Below, piece by piece: positions 57,481 to 64,000 of a DNA stretch of 64,000 nt (positions are counted from its first letter, which is position 1; each line of letters starts with the position of its first letter). The DNA comes from Bacteroidia bacterium 43-41 (GTDB taxonomy: Bacteria; Bacteroidota; Bacteroidia; Bacteroidales; Dysgonomonadaceae). The notes under the pieces are model-generated. The model was not told the origin of the DNA. It saw nothing but the letters and a program-made list of their open reading frames with translations, and made no database searches. The DNA lies in contig MKTD01000023.1 in the NCBI GenBank assembly GCA_001898165.1, positions 21,642-85,641 on the forward strand. Reading direction: 5' to 3'. The position numbers and the translations under genes are program-made.

Positions 57481-60471
57481 TTATATGATTTTTACCGAAA
57501 AGGTAACGGTGGTTCCTTTGCCCGGTTCTGAACTTATGGAGAAATTCCCATGAATATGCCCGGCACGGTCCTTCATATTTTGTAAACCGTTTCTATGAGG
57601 CTTAACACTCGAAATATCAAATCCTTTTCCGTCATCGACAACCGTTAAGACCAGCAACGAGCGCTGCATCGAAAATTCCACCCTTGCCTCACTACATTCC
57701 GAATACTTCACCAGGTTGTTTATAGCCTCTTTAGCTATCAGGAAAACATTACGCCGGACATCCATCGGTATAGGGAGCGAGTTCATCTCTTCGGGCGTAA
57801 CGATGGAAAAACGGATGCTTTTCATTTCAAAAAGCGGAATGGCGTATTCGCGGATACGAAGCGCCAGATTTTGGAATTTATCGTTCGATGGATTAACCGA
57901 CCAAATGATATCATCCATGGAATCGAGCATGGTATGGGCATTGGATCCTATTTCACGAATCATTTGTTCCGACCGGGAGGAGTTGTCTAACTGCGATTGC
58001 AGCAAATCACTCATAATGGAGATACTGCTAAGCGTTGAGCCAATATCGTCATGCAGGTCGGATGCTATTTTCACACGAAGTTTTTGGAGTTTCAATAGAT
58101 TTTTAATACGCTGGAAATAAATATAATATATCACAGCGCCCGCTAAGATAGCAAGCAGGGAAATAAACCACACCGTTCTATAAAAGGGTGGAGTAACTTG
58201 AAAATGATACTCAGTTACCGGTTCGTCCTTTTCATTATTTACCATCCGTGCGCGTACTTTGAAAATGTATTTTCCTGCCGGAAGCGAGTTATAACCGGCA
58301 TAACGGCGTGCAGAATATTCTGACCAGCCTTTATCTATTCCCTCCAATTTATACTGATAATCAACACCTTCGTTATCTCTCAGCCTCACTGCTCCAAAAT
58401 CGAATGCAATAAAATTTTGGTAGTAGGGAATTTTATACACCTTGTTCCCTGAAGTTAACGCGGCAGAGTCAGGCTTCCCCATGATGGAGATGTTCGAAAT
58501 AACCACGCGTAACGGTTTATCAATCCGGTATTTATCCAACCTATTTTCTACCGCGAAAAAACCTTCTTCGTAGCTGATATAGGTAACGCTGTCGTCCGGT
58601 AAAATTTGATATACTTTCCTCCCGAAGCCGTTTTTCTCGTTGTAATGGAGTATCTTTTCCTTCCCGTTTTTGTCGGTTACCAGCCGGTCGGCGCCATTGG
58701 ACGTGGCAAACCAAAACGTACGGTCTTTTCCTTCAGCTATTTGTGCGATATCGTTGCTCGACAGTCCGTTTTTGGTAGAATAAAGCGTAGCCTTTTTCAC
58801 ATCCAGCACATCAATTTGAAGTTTATAAACCCCTGTATAAAGGGATGATATCCACAAATTGCCGCTGTGGTCGAGCATCATATCCTGAATCCACGCTGTA
58901 GCAAAAGCAGAATCAGGTTTGAGTGATTCATAAGATTTTACATGTTGCAGCACAAGAGCACCGTTTTCATCTTCGTCATCGGATTTAAAACGATGTAATC
59001 CAAATGTATAATCACCTATCCAATAAGAGTTGTACCGGTCTTTCAGGATAGTTTTCGGACGTAACTGCAAGGGCTTATCGGAGAGAATTTTCACCTTTTG
59101 CAACCGATTGGAACGATAAGTATATAATCCGCTCACACACCCTAACCAGAGCGTACCGTCTTCATCGTTATAATAGCATTTTAAATCCTGAATATCGTTT
59201 TCCGCAAAATCAATTTCTTTCTTCAATCCTGTCCAACGAGTCTTTTCGTAAGATGGCATGGTAAAGAGTCCCTTTTCGGTAAAGAAATAACACTTCTCCT
59301 TATCAAATGAAGAAGAAATAAGGTCTGTAAAGGGGAAAGGAGCCTGGATTATATTTTCATCACTGACATTGTCTTTTTCAATAAAATAAAGCGTGGAGCG
59401 ATCAGAAAGCCATAAATGTTTGAAAGGATCTTGCGAGAAATGAGAGATATCGGTCAGTTGTTCGCCATTGTACGCATAGGAAAAATCAGTCAGAGAATAG
59501 AGGCGGCACAATCCGCTTTCGGTACCAAACCAATAATTGTTCTCGTCGTCCTGAAACACGCACATGGCACCGCTTGTAGGCAATCCGCTCTCTTGGGTTA
59601 TATGACGGACTATCTTTTTGTCGCGGATTTGATACACACCGTCCGTCACACACGAAACCCAGATGTTATTTTGCCTGTCGCGGTACAAGTGGTTGATCTT
59701 TTGGTTTGCGAGTTCAGGGAACGGCTGTGTAACCGTATAGGATTTGATATTTATTTCGTAATACCCCTGACGTGTTCCGGCAAGCAACGTATTTTTGTCC
59801 CAAAAGAGGAGTTTTACCACAAAAACATCTTTCATTTCGGGTAGGAAAAAGGGCGTTTTTACCTTTTTATCACCAAAAATAACCCCTAATCCATCCAGTC
59901 CGCCAAACCAAATATCTCCTTCACCGGCATCATACTCTATGGTTTGGAACATATTCCTGTTTTCACCGCAGTCATAAATCTGGTAAATGGAATCCCCGTC
60001 AATCATATTCAGGTTGCGGCTTTCGGAAGTAATTATTTGATTGTCGGAAATCCATTTCAACGCCCGCACCACATTTTTCCCCAGTTGTTTTTTGCGCCGC
60101 AGGTATTGTTTCAGTTTGTCATTCTCTTCTTTTACAATCACGCCTTCCATAAATGTGGCAAACGCCATTTTACCCGAGGGGCTCTTGTCCACCAACTGAC
60201 AAAATGCCTGTGTCTTATTCACTTGCGGCACTAACGTATTATCGAAATAAGCACCGTCGAAACGTGAAATACCGCCATCGGTAGTAATCCAAAGATATCC
60301 TTTATTGTCCTGATTGATGGAAAAGATCGTATTGTTTATCAGTCCGTCTTTTAGGGTGTAGGTGTGGAAAAGATAGCGTTTTTGCGCCAAAGAACATGGA
60401 CATTGCATTAAAAACAATGCCGGGAGTAGAACATAGAAACTCAATTGAACCCTTGAAACCACTTTTTTCAT
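57481..60471 (-). CDS. Propeller-domain sensor histidine kinase
   Basis: A 996-residue kinase. Signal peptide, then a periplasmic propeller sensor (about 30-670; LWITTDGGISRFDG, IWVSCVTDGVY, WFGTESGLCRLY), a Y_Y_Y domain (about 670-745), a membrane helix (about 757-780; VWFISLLAILAGAVIYYIYF) and a HisKA_3 box (LRVKIASDLHDDIGSTLSS, His807). The HATPase ends in DDGKGFD and KGTTVTF. Unlike the HTCS proteins it has no receiver or AraC domain, so it signals through the NarL-type regulator downstream. Ligand unknown. Confidence 0.93.
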   Translation of the reverse strand: MKKVVSRVQLSFYVLLPALFLMQCPCSLAQKRYLFHTYTLKDGLINNTIFSINQDNKGYLWITTDGGISRFDGAYFDNTLVPQVNKTQAFCQLVDKSPSGKMAFATFMEGVIVKEENDKLKQYLRRKKQLGKNVVRALKWISDNQIITSESRNLNMIDGDSIYQIYDCGENRNMFQTIEYDAGEGDIWFGGLDGLGVIFGDKKVKTPFFLPEMKDVFVVKLLFWDKNTLLAGTRQGYYEINIKSYTVTQPFPELANQKINHLYRDRQNNIWVSCVTDGVYQIRDKKIVRHITQESGLPTSGAMCVFQDDENNYWFGTESGLCRLYSLTDFSYAYNGEQLTDISHFSQDPFKHLWLSDRSTLYFIEKDNVSDENIIQAPFPFTDLISSSFDKEKCYFFTEKGLFTMPSYEKTRWTGLKKEIDFAENDIQDLKCYYNDEDGTLWLGCVSGLYTYRSNRLQKVKILSDKPLQLRPKTILKDRYNSYWIGDYTFGLHRFKSDDEDENGALVLQHVKSYESLKPDSAFATAWIQDMMLDHSGNLWISSLYTGVYKLQIDVLDVKKATLYSTKNGLSSNDIAQIAEGKDRTFWFATSNGADRLVTDKNGKEKILHYNEKNGFGRKVYQILPDDSVTYISYEEGFFAVENRLDKYRIDKPLRVVISNISIMGKPDSAALTSGNKVYKIPYYQNFIAFDFGAVRLRDNEGVDYQYKLEGIDKGWSEYSARRYAGYNSLPAGKYIFKVRARMVNNEKDEPVTEYHFQVTPPFYRTVWFISLLAILAGAVIYYIYFQRIKNLLKLQKLRVKIASDLHDDIGSTLSSISIMSDLLQSQLDNSSRSEQMIREIGSNAHTMLDSMDDIIWSVNPSNDKFQNLALRIREYAIPLFEMKSIRFSIVTPEEMNSLPIPMDVRRNVFLIAKEAINNLVKYSECSEARVEFSMQRSLLVLTVVDDGKGFDISSVKPHRNGLQNMKDRAGHIHGNFSISSEPGKGTTVTFSVKII

Positions 60472-60525
60472 ATATTGAGCAGGGTTTTAAATATCCAATG
60501 AAATACAGCTATGTAAGAGAGAATA

Positions 60526-60558
60526 CAAATTTAATAAATTACTCTGATAAAAATCAAA
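60526..60558 (-). promoter_or_regulatory. Strong consensus promoter of the kinase gene
   Basis: Minus strand: TTTG (60555-60558), 21-bp spacer, TAAATTTG (60526-60533), a full match to TTTG-N19-21-TAnnTTTG. Start near 60519, about 48 bp upstream of the kinase ATG at 60471. Confidence 0.65.
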
Positions 60559-60564
60559 AGAATA

Positions 60565-60726
60565 TCAACAAAAGTTAATGCTCCGATAAAAGAATCGTAA
60601 CCAATCCCTGACTGTTACAACCAGTCCTCTGATATTTAACCAAGGCTGACAATTATGTAAGAAACGCTCCATTTCTCCGGCATCTTCACCGTGCAAATAA
60701 TGCCTGATAAAATTCAAACCCTTCCA
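60565..60726 (-). other. Open frame of 53 codons, no start
   Basis: After the AbiEi-like fragment ends, the other minus-strand frame is open for 53 codons (LHGEDAGEMERFLHNCQPW, then LNIRGLVVTVRDWLRFF) with protein-like composition but no ATG and an upstream stop. It may be the frameshifted rest of the adjoining pseudogene or a separate relic. I cannot assign a family. Confidence 0.3.
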
Positions 60727-60919
60727 TCAGATGAATCGTAACTCCGGGTAAAAAGATATTTCTGATATAAGAATAGGTCAGGTAAATGTGTTCTCCGGGA
60801 GTCGACTGAAATTCAAAAGCAGACCGATGGCTGATGACAGCTTTAGGAAACAAATGCTTCAGGATAATAAACAGATTTCTTTTTTTGCTGCTAATGACTT
60901 GTGTTAGGGAACATTGCAT
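60686..60919 (-). pseudogene. AbiEi-like antitoxin domain fragment
   Basis: A 77-codon frame. LFPKAVISHRSAFEF, then TPGEHIYLTYSYIRNIFLPG and VTIHLMEG, resembles the regulatory (antitoxin-like) domain of type IV AbiEi proteins, which is also found fused to Fic-type proteins. Family members are several times longer, so this is a truncated remnant. No partner toxin was seen. The 110 bp between it and the DUF1848 gene contain only a promoter-like box. Confidence 0.5.
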
Positions 60920-60989
60920 ATTTACGAAACATTACGAATTCCATAATAAGGTGCAGTTTCAAACGAATAAAATATCCAATAATTATCAT

Positions 60990-61022
60990 TAATTTTGTTT
61001 CATTATCGCCACTATTGATAAT
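60990..61022 (+). promoter_or_regulatory. Promoter and operator-like repeat of the DUF1848 gene
   Basis: TAATTTTG at 60990-60997 matches TAnnTTTG; no clear -33 box. A 6-bp inverted repeat ATTATC...GATAAT (61002-61022, 9-bp spacer) lies between it and the ATG at 61031, overlapping the expected start, so it could be a repressor site. Confidence 0.4.
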
Positions 61023-61030
61023 AGTATAAA

Positions 61031-62011
61031 ATGAACGATAAAATCAAAATAACGACAGACGACGGAAAACCGGTTGAAGCTAAAGCACCAATAATCATCT
61101 CTGCAAGCAGAAGCACAGATATTCCGGCCTTTTATGCTAAATGGTTTGTCGATAGGCTGAAAGCGGGTTATTGTATTTGGTACAATCCGTTCAATCGGCA
61201 ACCGATGTATGTCTCTTTCAAAAACTGCAAGCTTGTTGTGTTTTGGACCAAAAACCCAAAACCATTGATCCCTTATCTCAATGAATTAGAAGAAAGGGGG
61301 ATTCATTACTATTTCCAATACACGCTCAATGATTATGAGAGAGAGAAGTTTGAACCTAATGTCCCCGCTTTAGCAAACAGGATAGAAACATTCAAGGAAC
61401 TTTCATCCTTGATTGGAAAGGATAGGGTTATCTGGCGTTTCGATCCTCTTATTTTGACTGATGAACTCAATCAGAGAGCATTATTGACCCGTATCCGGCA
61501 CATCGGGAATGCTCTAAAGGGCTATACCGATAAACTCGTTTTTAGTTTTGTTGATGTCATGGCATATCGTAAAGTTCAAAATAATCTTATCAAAGAAACG
61601 AATTTTTTCACTAAGGAGAACTTGCATAGAGCAGAACCGACCCGGGCGCAAATAAATGAAATTGTTGACGGCCTTGTGAAAATGCGCGAAGATTGGGCGC
61701 AAAGCGGATGGAATATCTCATTGGCTACCTGTGCCGAAGAGATTGATTTGGACAAATACGGCATCGAGCATAACCGTTGCATAGACGGAGCTTACCTCAA
61801 TTACGGTGAGTTACCTGAAAAAACATTGTTCGGAGATGAATCAAAAGTTCCACTAAAGCCGATGATGCTAAAAGATAAAGGACAAAGAAAAGCATGTGGT
61901 TGTATGATAAGCAAAGATATAGGGATGTACAACACCTGTCCTCACTTCTGCGTTTACTGCTATGCCAATACTTCAAGAAAAGCAGTAAGAGCCGATAAAG
62001 ACAATCTGTAA
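61031..62011 (+). CDS. DUF1848 protein with C-terminal CxxxCxxC
   Basis: A 326-residue cytoplasmic protein of family DUF1848. N-terminal conserved features are IIISASRSTDIPAFYAKWFVDRL and WYNPFNRQP, plus WTKNPKPLIPYL. Conserved C-terminal block CGCMISKDIGMY is followed by the triad Cys303, Cys307, Cys310 in TCPHFCVYCYAN. The triad is the radical-SAM iron-sulfur pattern but lies at the C-terminus, as noted for this family. Probable radical-SAM-like or Fe-S enzyme; the substrate is unknown. It stands alone between gene fragments, suggesting horizontal gain. Confidence 0.88.
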   Translation: MNDKIKITTDDGKPVEAKAPIIISASRSTDIPAFYAKWFVDRLKAGYCIWYNPFNRQPMYVSFKNCKLVVFWTKNPKPLIPYLNELEERGIHYYFQYTLNDYEREKFEPNVPALANRIETFKELSSLIGKDRVIWRFDPLILTDELNQRALLTRIRHIGNALKGYTDKLVFSFVDVMAYRKVQNNLIKETNFFTKENLHRAEPTRAQINEIVDGLVKMREDWAQSGWNISLATCAEEIDLDKYGIEHNRCIDGAYLNYGELPEKTLFGDESKVPLKPMMLKDKGQRKACGCMISKDIGMYNTCPHFCVYCYANTSRKAVRADKDNL

Positions 62012-62020
62012 TGTATTCAT

Positions 62021-62188
62021 TTACATATCATCCATAGAGAGACCTTTCAGCTCGAGTTTATATTTTGTAAGTTCCTTTTTGATTGAATCGGCTTTTGACT
62101 GAAGCAAAGTCATATCAATTTTCTTTGGATTACGCTTTACTTCGGCAACAAGAGCCGTTTTATCCAAATCATTCAATTCAACGCAATT
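62021..62188 (-). pseudogene. C-terminal fragment of an unidentified gene
   Basis: The minus strand is open for 55 codons up to the TAA at 62021-62023, reading ...LDKTALVAEVKRNPKKID, then MTLLQSKADSIKKELTKYKL and ELKGLSMDDM. Charged, helical, clearly protein-like, but an in-frame stop lies directly upstream and no start is present. It is the tail of a gene cut off near 62190, close to the palindromic element. Family not recognised. Confidence 0.45.
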
Positions 62189-62216
62189 TTATATAATTAT
62201 TTCACTTACCCCTCTT

Positions 62217-62455
62217 TAATAAATAATTCAACTTTCGCATGTTTTCTTGGTTAGTGCTTGCGGCTAAAGCAGAGACCTCTAGATGTTTTACGGGGTACCC
62301 ATGGCTCACGATAAACGTAAAAAAGAGTAGTTGTCCAAAGCGAAGCGAGTTCTACTCTTTTAGTGACGTGAGCGAAGATGGGTCGTAAAATATCGTCAGA
62401 CGATGATTTAGTCGCAATCATCTAACTTGCGAAAGTTCAGTAAATAATTATTTAA
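62217..62455. repeat. 239-bp imperfect palindrome with nested hairpins
   Basis: The left arm (from 62217) and right arm (to 62455) pair over more than 100 bases about a loop near 62331-62351 (between GAGTAG and CTACTC). Ends are AACTTTCGCATG (62230-62241) and CTTGCGAAAGTT (62426-62437). Each arm contains its own small hairpin at mirror positions: TGCTT/AAGCA with loop GCGGCTA (62255-62271), and GATGATT/AATCATC with loop TAGTCGC (62402-62422). A second small stem follows in each. The 10-bp direct repeat ATAATTATTT occurs at 62193-62202 and 62444-62453. No protein is encoded. Best reading: MITE-like or other hairpin element, or a structured RNA. Confidence 0.7.
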
Positions 62456-62513
62456 GCTAATCTATACTTGCACCTTGCACCTGCTTTTGATTGTTTGCGT
62501 AGTTTATACGGCT

Positions 62514-62592
62514 TAATCTTCGCAAAAATAGCGAAGTAAATTTGTAATGCTGCGGAAAAGCGCTATATTTGTCGCATAAAATGCGAAGATTA
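62514..62592 (+). promoter_or_regulatory. Fic promoter enclosed by inverted repeats
   Basis: TTTG (62541-62544), 19-bp spacer, TATATTTG (62564-62571): a full consensus promoter with start near 62578. It is framed by TAATCTTCGCA (62514-62524) and its inverse TGCGAAGATTA (62582-62592). Two smaller palindromes share the TCGC/GCGA core: CTTCGC-N7-GCGAAG (62518-62536) and TCGCAT-AAA-ATGCGA (62572-62586), the latter over the start site. Likely operators for a dimeric repressor, possibly the Fic protein itself, which has a C-terminal helix-turn-helix. Confidence 0.6.
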
Positions 62593-63683
62593 TGTTTATA
62601 CATCAATACGAAAACTGGACAAATTTTAAGTGGGATAACGATAGGTTGCTTATGCTGCTTGCCAATGTCAGGCATTTGCAAGGTCGTTTGCTGGGGCAAA
62701 TGGAGAATTTAGGCTTTAAACTTCAGGAAGAAGCCGTACTTTCCACCCTGACTTTAGATGTTTTGAAATCCACCGAGATAGAGGGTGAAATCCTAAATAA
62801 AGAGCAAGTACGTTCTTCCATAGCCCGAAGATTAGGGCTTGAGGTTTCGGGGCTGGTTGATTCTCCACGCAACGTTGATGACGTGGTAGAGATGATGCTT
62901 GATGCTACACAGAATTACACCCTTCCGGTAACAACCCAACGCTTATTCGGATGGCATGCCGCACTTTTCCCGACAGGATACAGCGGAATGTACAAAATAG
63001 AGGTTGGTAAATACCGTAGTGGAGATATGCAAGTTGTATCAGGTCCGTTGGGTAAAGAGAAAGTCCATTATGAAGCCCCGAAAGCTAATGAGTTAGAACC
63101 TGAAATGGATCATTTTCTGAAATGGATCAATAACGGTGTAGAAATAGATCCTGTATTGAAGGCAGCTATTGCTCACTTCTGGTTTATCACGATACACCCA
63201 TTCGATGACGGTAACGGACGTATAGCCCGTGCCATAACCGATATGCAACTTGCTCGTAGTGATAAGAGCTCGCAGCGTTTTTACAGCATGTCGAATCAGA
63301 TACTTGCCGAGCGCAAAAAGTATTATGAAATACTTGAGAAAACACAACGGGGTGATGGTGACATAACAGAATGGTTGGTATGGTTTTTATCCTGCCTTGA
63401 ACGGGCATTAATAAATAGCAGTGATGTACTGGAAGCAGTGCTTGTAAAAGCAAGATTCTGGGAGCAACACGCTCAAACCTCATTGAACGATCGTCAACGA
63501 TTAATGTTGAACAAACTACTTGATGGCTTTGTAGGTAAACTGACCTCTTCCAAATGGGCTAAAATAGCGAAATGTTCACAGGATACCGCCATAAGGGATA
63601 TACAAGACCTGATTGGCAAAGGCATACTTCAGAAAGAAGCAGCCGGAGGAAGAAGTACGAATTACGAGTTGATTGTAAACTAA
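62592..63683 (+). CDS. Fic-family protein (DUF4172/HTH)
   Basis: A 363-residue protein. An N-terminal DUF4172-type domain (about 1-100; WTNFKWDNDRLLMLLANV) carries the class II inhibitory motif STEIEGE (Ser60-Glu64-Gly65), which keeps the active site closed. The Fic core is HPFDDGNGR (His202). The C-terminal winged-helix (about 300-363; KLTSSKWAKIAKCSQDTAIRDIQDL) may bind DNA and allow autoregulation through the repeats at the promoter. Fic enzymes transfer AMP to Tyr, Ser or Thr residues. Target unknown. It lies between relics in an unstable region. Confidence 0.92.
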   Translation: MFIHQYENWTNFKWDNDRLLMLLANVRHLQGRLLGQMENLGFKLQEEAVLSTLTLDVLKSTEIEGEILNKEQVRSSIARRLGLEVSGLVDSPRNVDDVVEMMLDATQNYTLPVTTQRLFGWHAALFPTGYSGMYKIEVGKYRSGDMQVVSGPLGKEKVHYEAPKANELEPEMDHFLKWINNGVEIDPVLKAAIAHFWFITIHPFDDGNGRIARAITDMQLARSDKSSQRFYSMSNQILAERKKYYEILEKTQRGDGDITEWLVWFLSCLERALINSSDVLEAVLVKARFWEQHAQTSLNDRQRLMLNKLLDGFVGKLTSSKWAKIAKCSQDTAIRDIQDLIGKGILQKEAAGGRSTNYELIVN

Positions 63684-63815
63684 CGATATAGATGTTTCAC
63701 CGGTAAAATCATTGCCTTGTGAGGACTTTATAGTACACGAAACTTTATGTGTTCCGGGTTCAATGTCTTTCAGTTTGTATTTGACATTGTGCGGTTGCGC
63801 ATTCGATTTTAAGGG
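63684..63815 (-). pseudogene. Ig-like protein fragment, interrupted
   Basis: The minus strand encodes AQPHNVKYKLKDIEPGTHKV, then SCTIKSSQGNDFTGETSIS, the pattern of an Ig or PKD-like domain of a surface protein, with a stop just upstream (63816-63818) and no start. On the other side the frame runs into the Fic gene in antisense. It is the remainder of a gene cut by the Fic insertion. From 63816 to 63946 I see no gene. Confidence 0.45.
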
Positions 63816-63946
63816 TTACAGCACGGAGGTAACCTTGCGTATCTGGGCTAGGTGGTCAAGGAATGATTTTTTATCGCGGCTTGATACAGATAGATAACGA
63901 AGCCAAGAGTTAGGGAGTATCCCATGAACTGTGTAAGTTGGTAATC

Positions 63947-63991
63947 TGAAGGGTTCAAGTCCGGACTTGAACCCTTCAGAAATTTTTATTA
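63947..63991. terminator. Perfect 34-bp palindrome with T-run
   Basis: Two 17-bp arms without mismatch (CTGAAGGGTTCAAGTCC and its inverse, 63947-63980) are followed by AAATTTTTATT, the form of a strong rho-independent terminator. Nearest upstream plus-strand gene is the Fic gene, about 260 bp away. The arm also contains GGTTCAAGTCC, which resembles a tRNA T-loop, but no tRNA is present. Confidence 0.6.
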
Positions 63992-64000
63992 ACTTACCAT

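Noticed and set aside
63684..63897. Plus-strand open frame after the Fic gene
   Set aside because: Alternative start, composition unlike a protein, and a better coding signal lies on the opposite strand.
1..64000. CRISPR arrays, rRNA or complete tRNA genes, phage structural genes, transposases
   Set aside because: No regular spaced repeats, no complete cloverleaf and no transposase or capsid reading frame was seen on either strand.

Overview
The window comes from a Bacteroidota genome, most likely Bacteroidales. The evidence is a SusC/SusD pair, two hybrid two-component systems with AraC output domains, and several promoter-like sites that fit the Bacteroidota consensus TTTG-N19-21-TAnnTTTG. 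Secreted proteins and lipoproteins are very abundant. Genus cannot be fixed from the sequence alone.

Region 1 (1-5232): a lipoprotein with an HExxH zinc-protease motif, then an orphan hybrid two-component sensor/regulator with no SusCD pair beside it. Region 2 (5246-18043, minus strand): a long run of exported proteins of unknown role, with a few recognisable parts (TPR protein, Yip1-like membrane protein, OmpA-like protein, FN3-like protein, LolA-like lipoprotein). It has been reshaped by local duplication. Two paralogues sit in duplicated segments, two fragments are copies of other genes' 3' ends, one large gene is broken by a frameshift and a stop codon, and three different proteins end in the same LAPLVPEK tail.

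Region 3 (18271-44736, plus strand): a polysaccharide utilisation locus. It starts with a TPR histidine kinase and NarL-type regulator. Next come SusC, SusD, a GH2, a GH43 that looks like the exo-beta-1,3-galactanase subfamily, a GH35 beta-galactosidase, an SGNH esterase and a beta-helix lipoprotein. A sodium-solute symporter, araD, araA, araB and a second hybrid two-component regulator follow. The likely substrate is a type II arabinogalactan or a similar galactose/arabinose glycan: glycans are bound and imported, cut in the periplasm, and L-arabinose passes through AraA, AraB and AraD to D-xylulose 5-phosphate.

Region 4 (44871-45105): a truncated toxin-antitoxin pair and a terminator hairpin. 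Region 5 (45108-60471, minus strand): a propeller-type histidine kinase and NarL regulator upstream of a tightly overlapping operon: small lipoprotein, outer-membrane barrel protein, a 2554-residue secreted protein and an FN3 protein. This is the best candidate for an undescribed surface system here, because the two promoters inside the locus share the same 9-bp element at the -33 position.

Region 6 (60472-64000): a patchwork of gene fragments (AbiEi-like, Ig-like, unidentified), an intact DUF1848 radical-SAM-like gene, a 239-bp imperfect palindrome, and a Fic AMP-transferase gene whose promoter sits among inverted repeats. It looks like a turnover hotspot for defence or mobile DNA.
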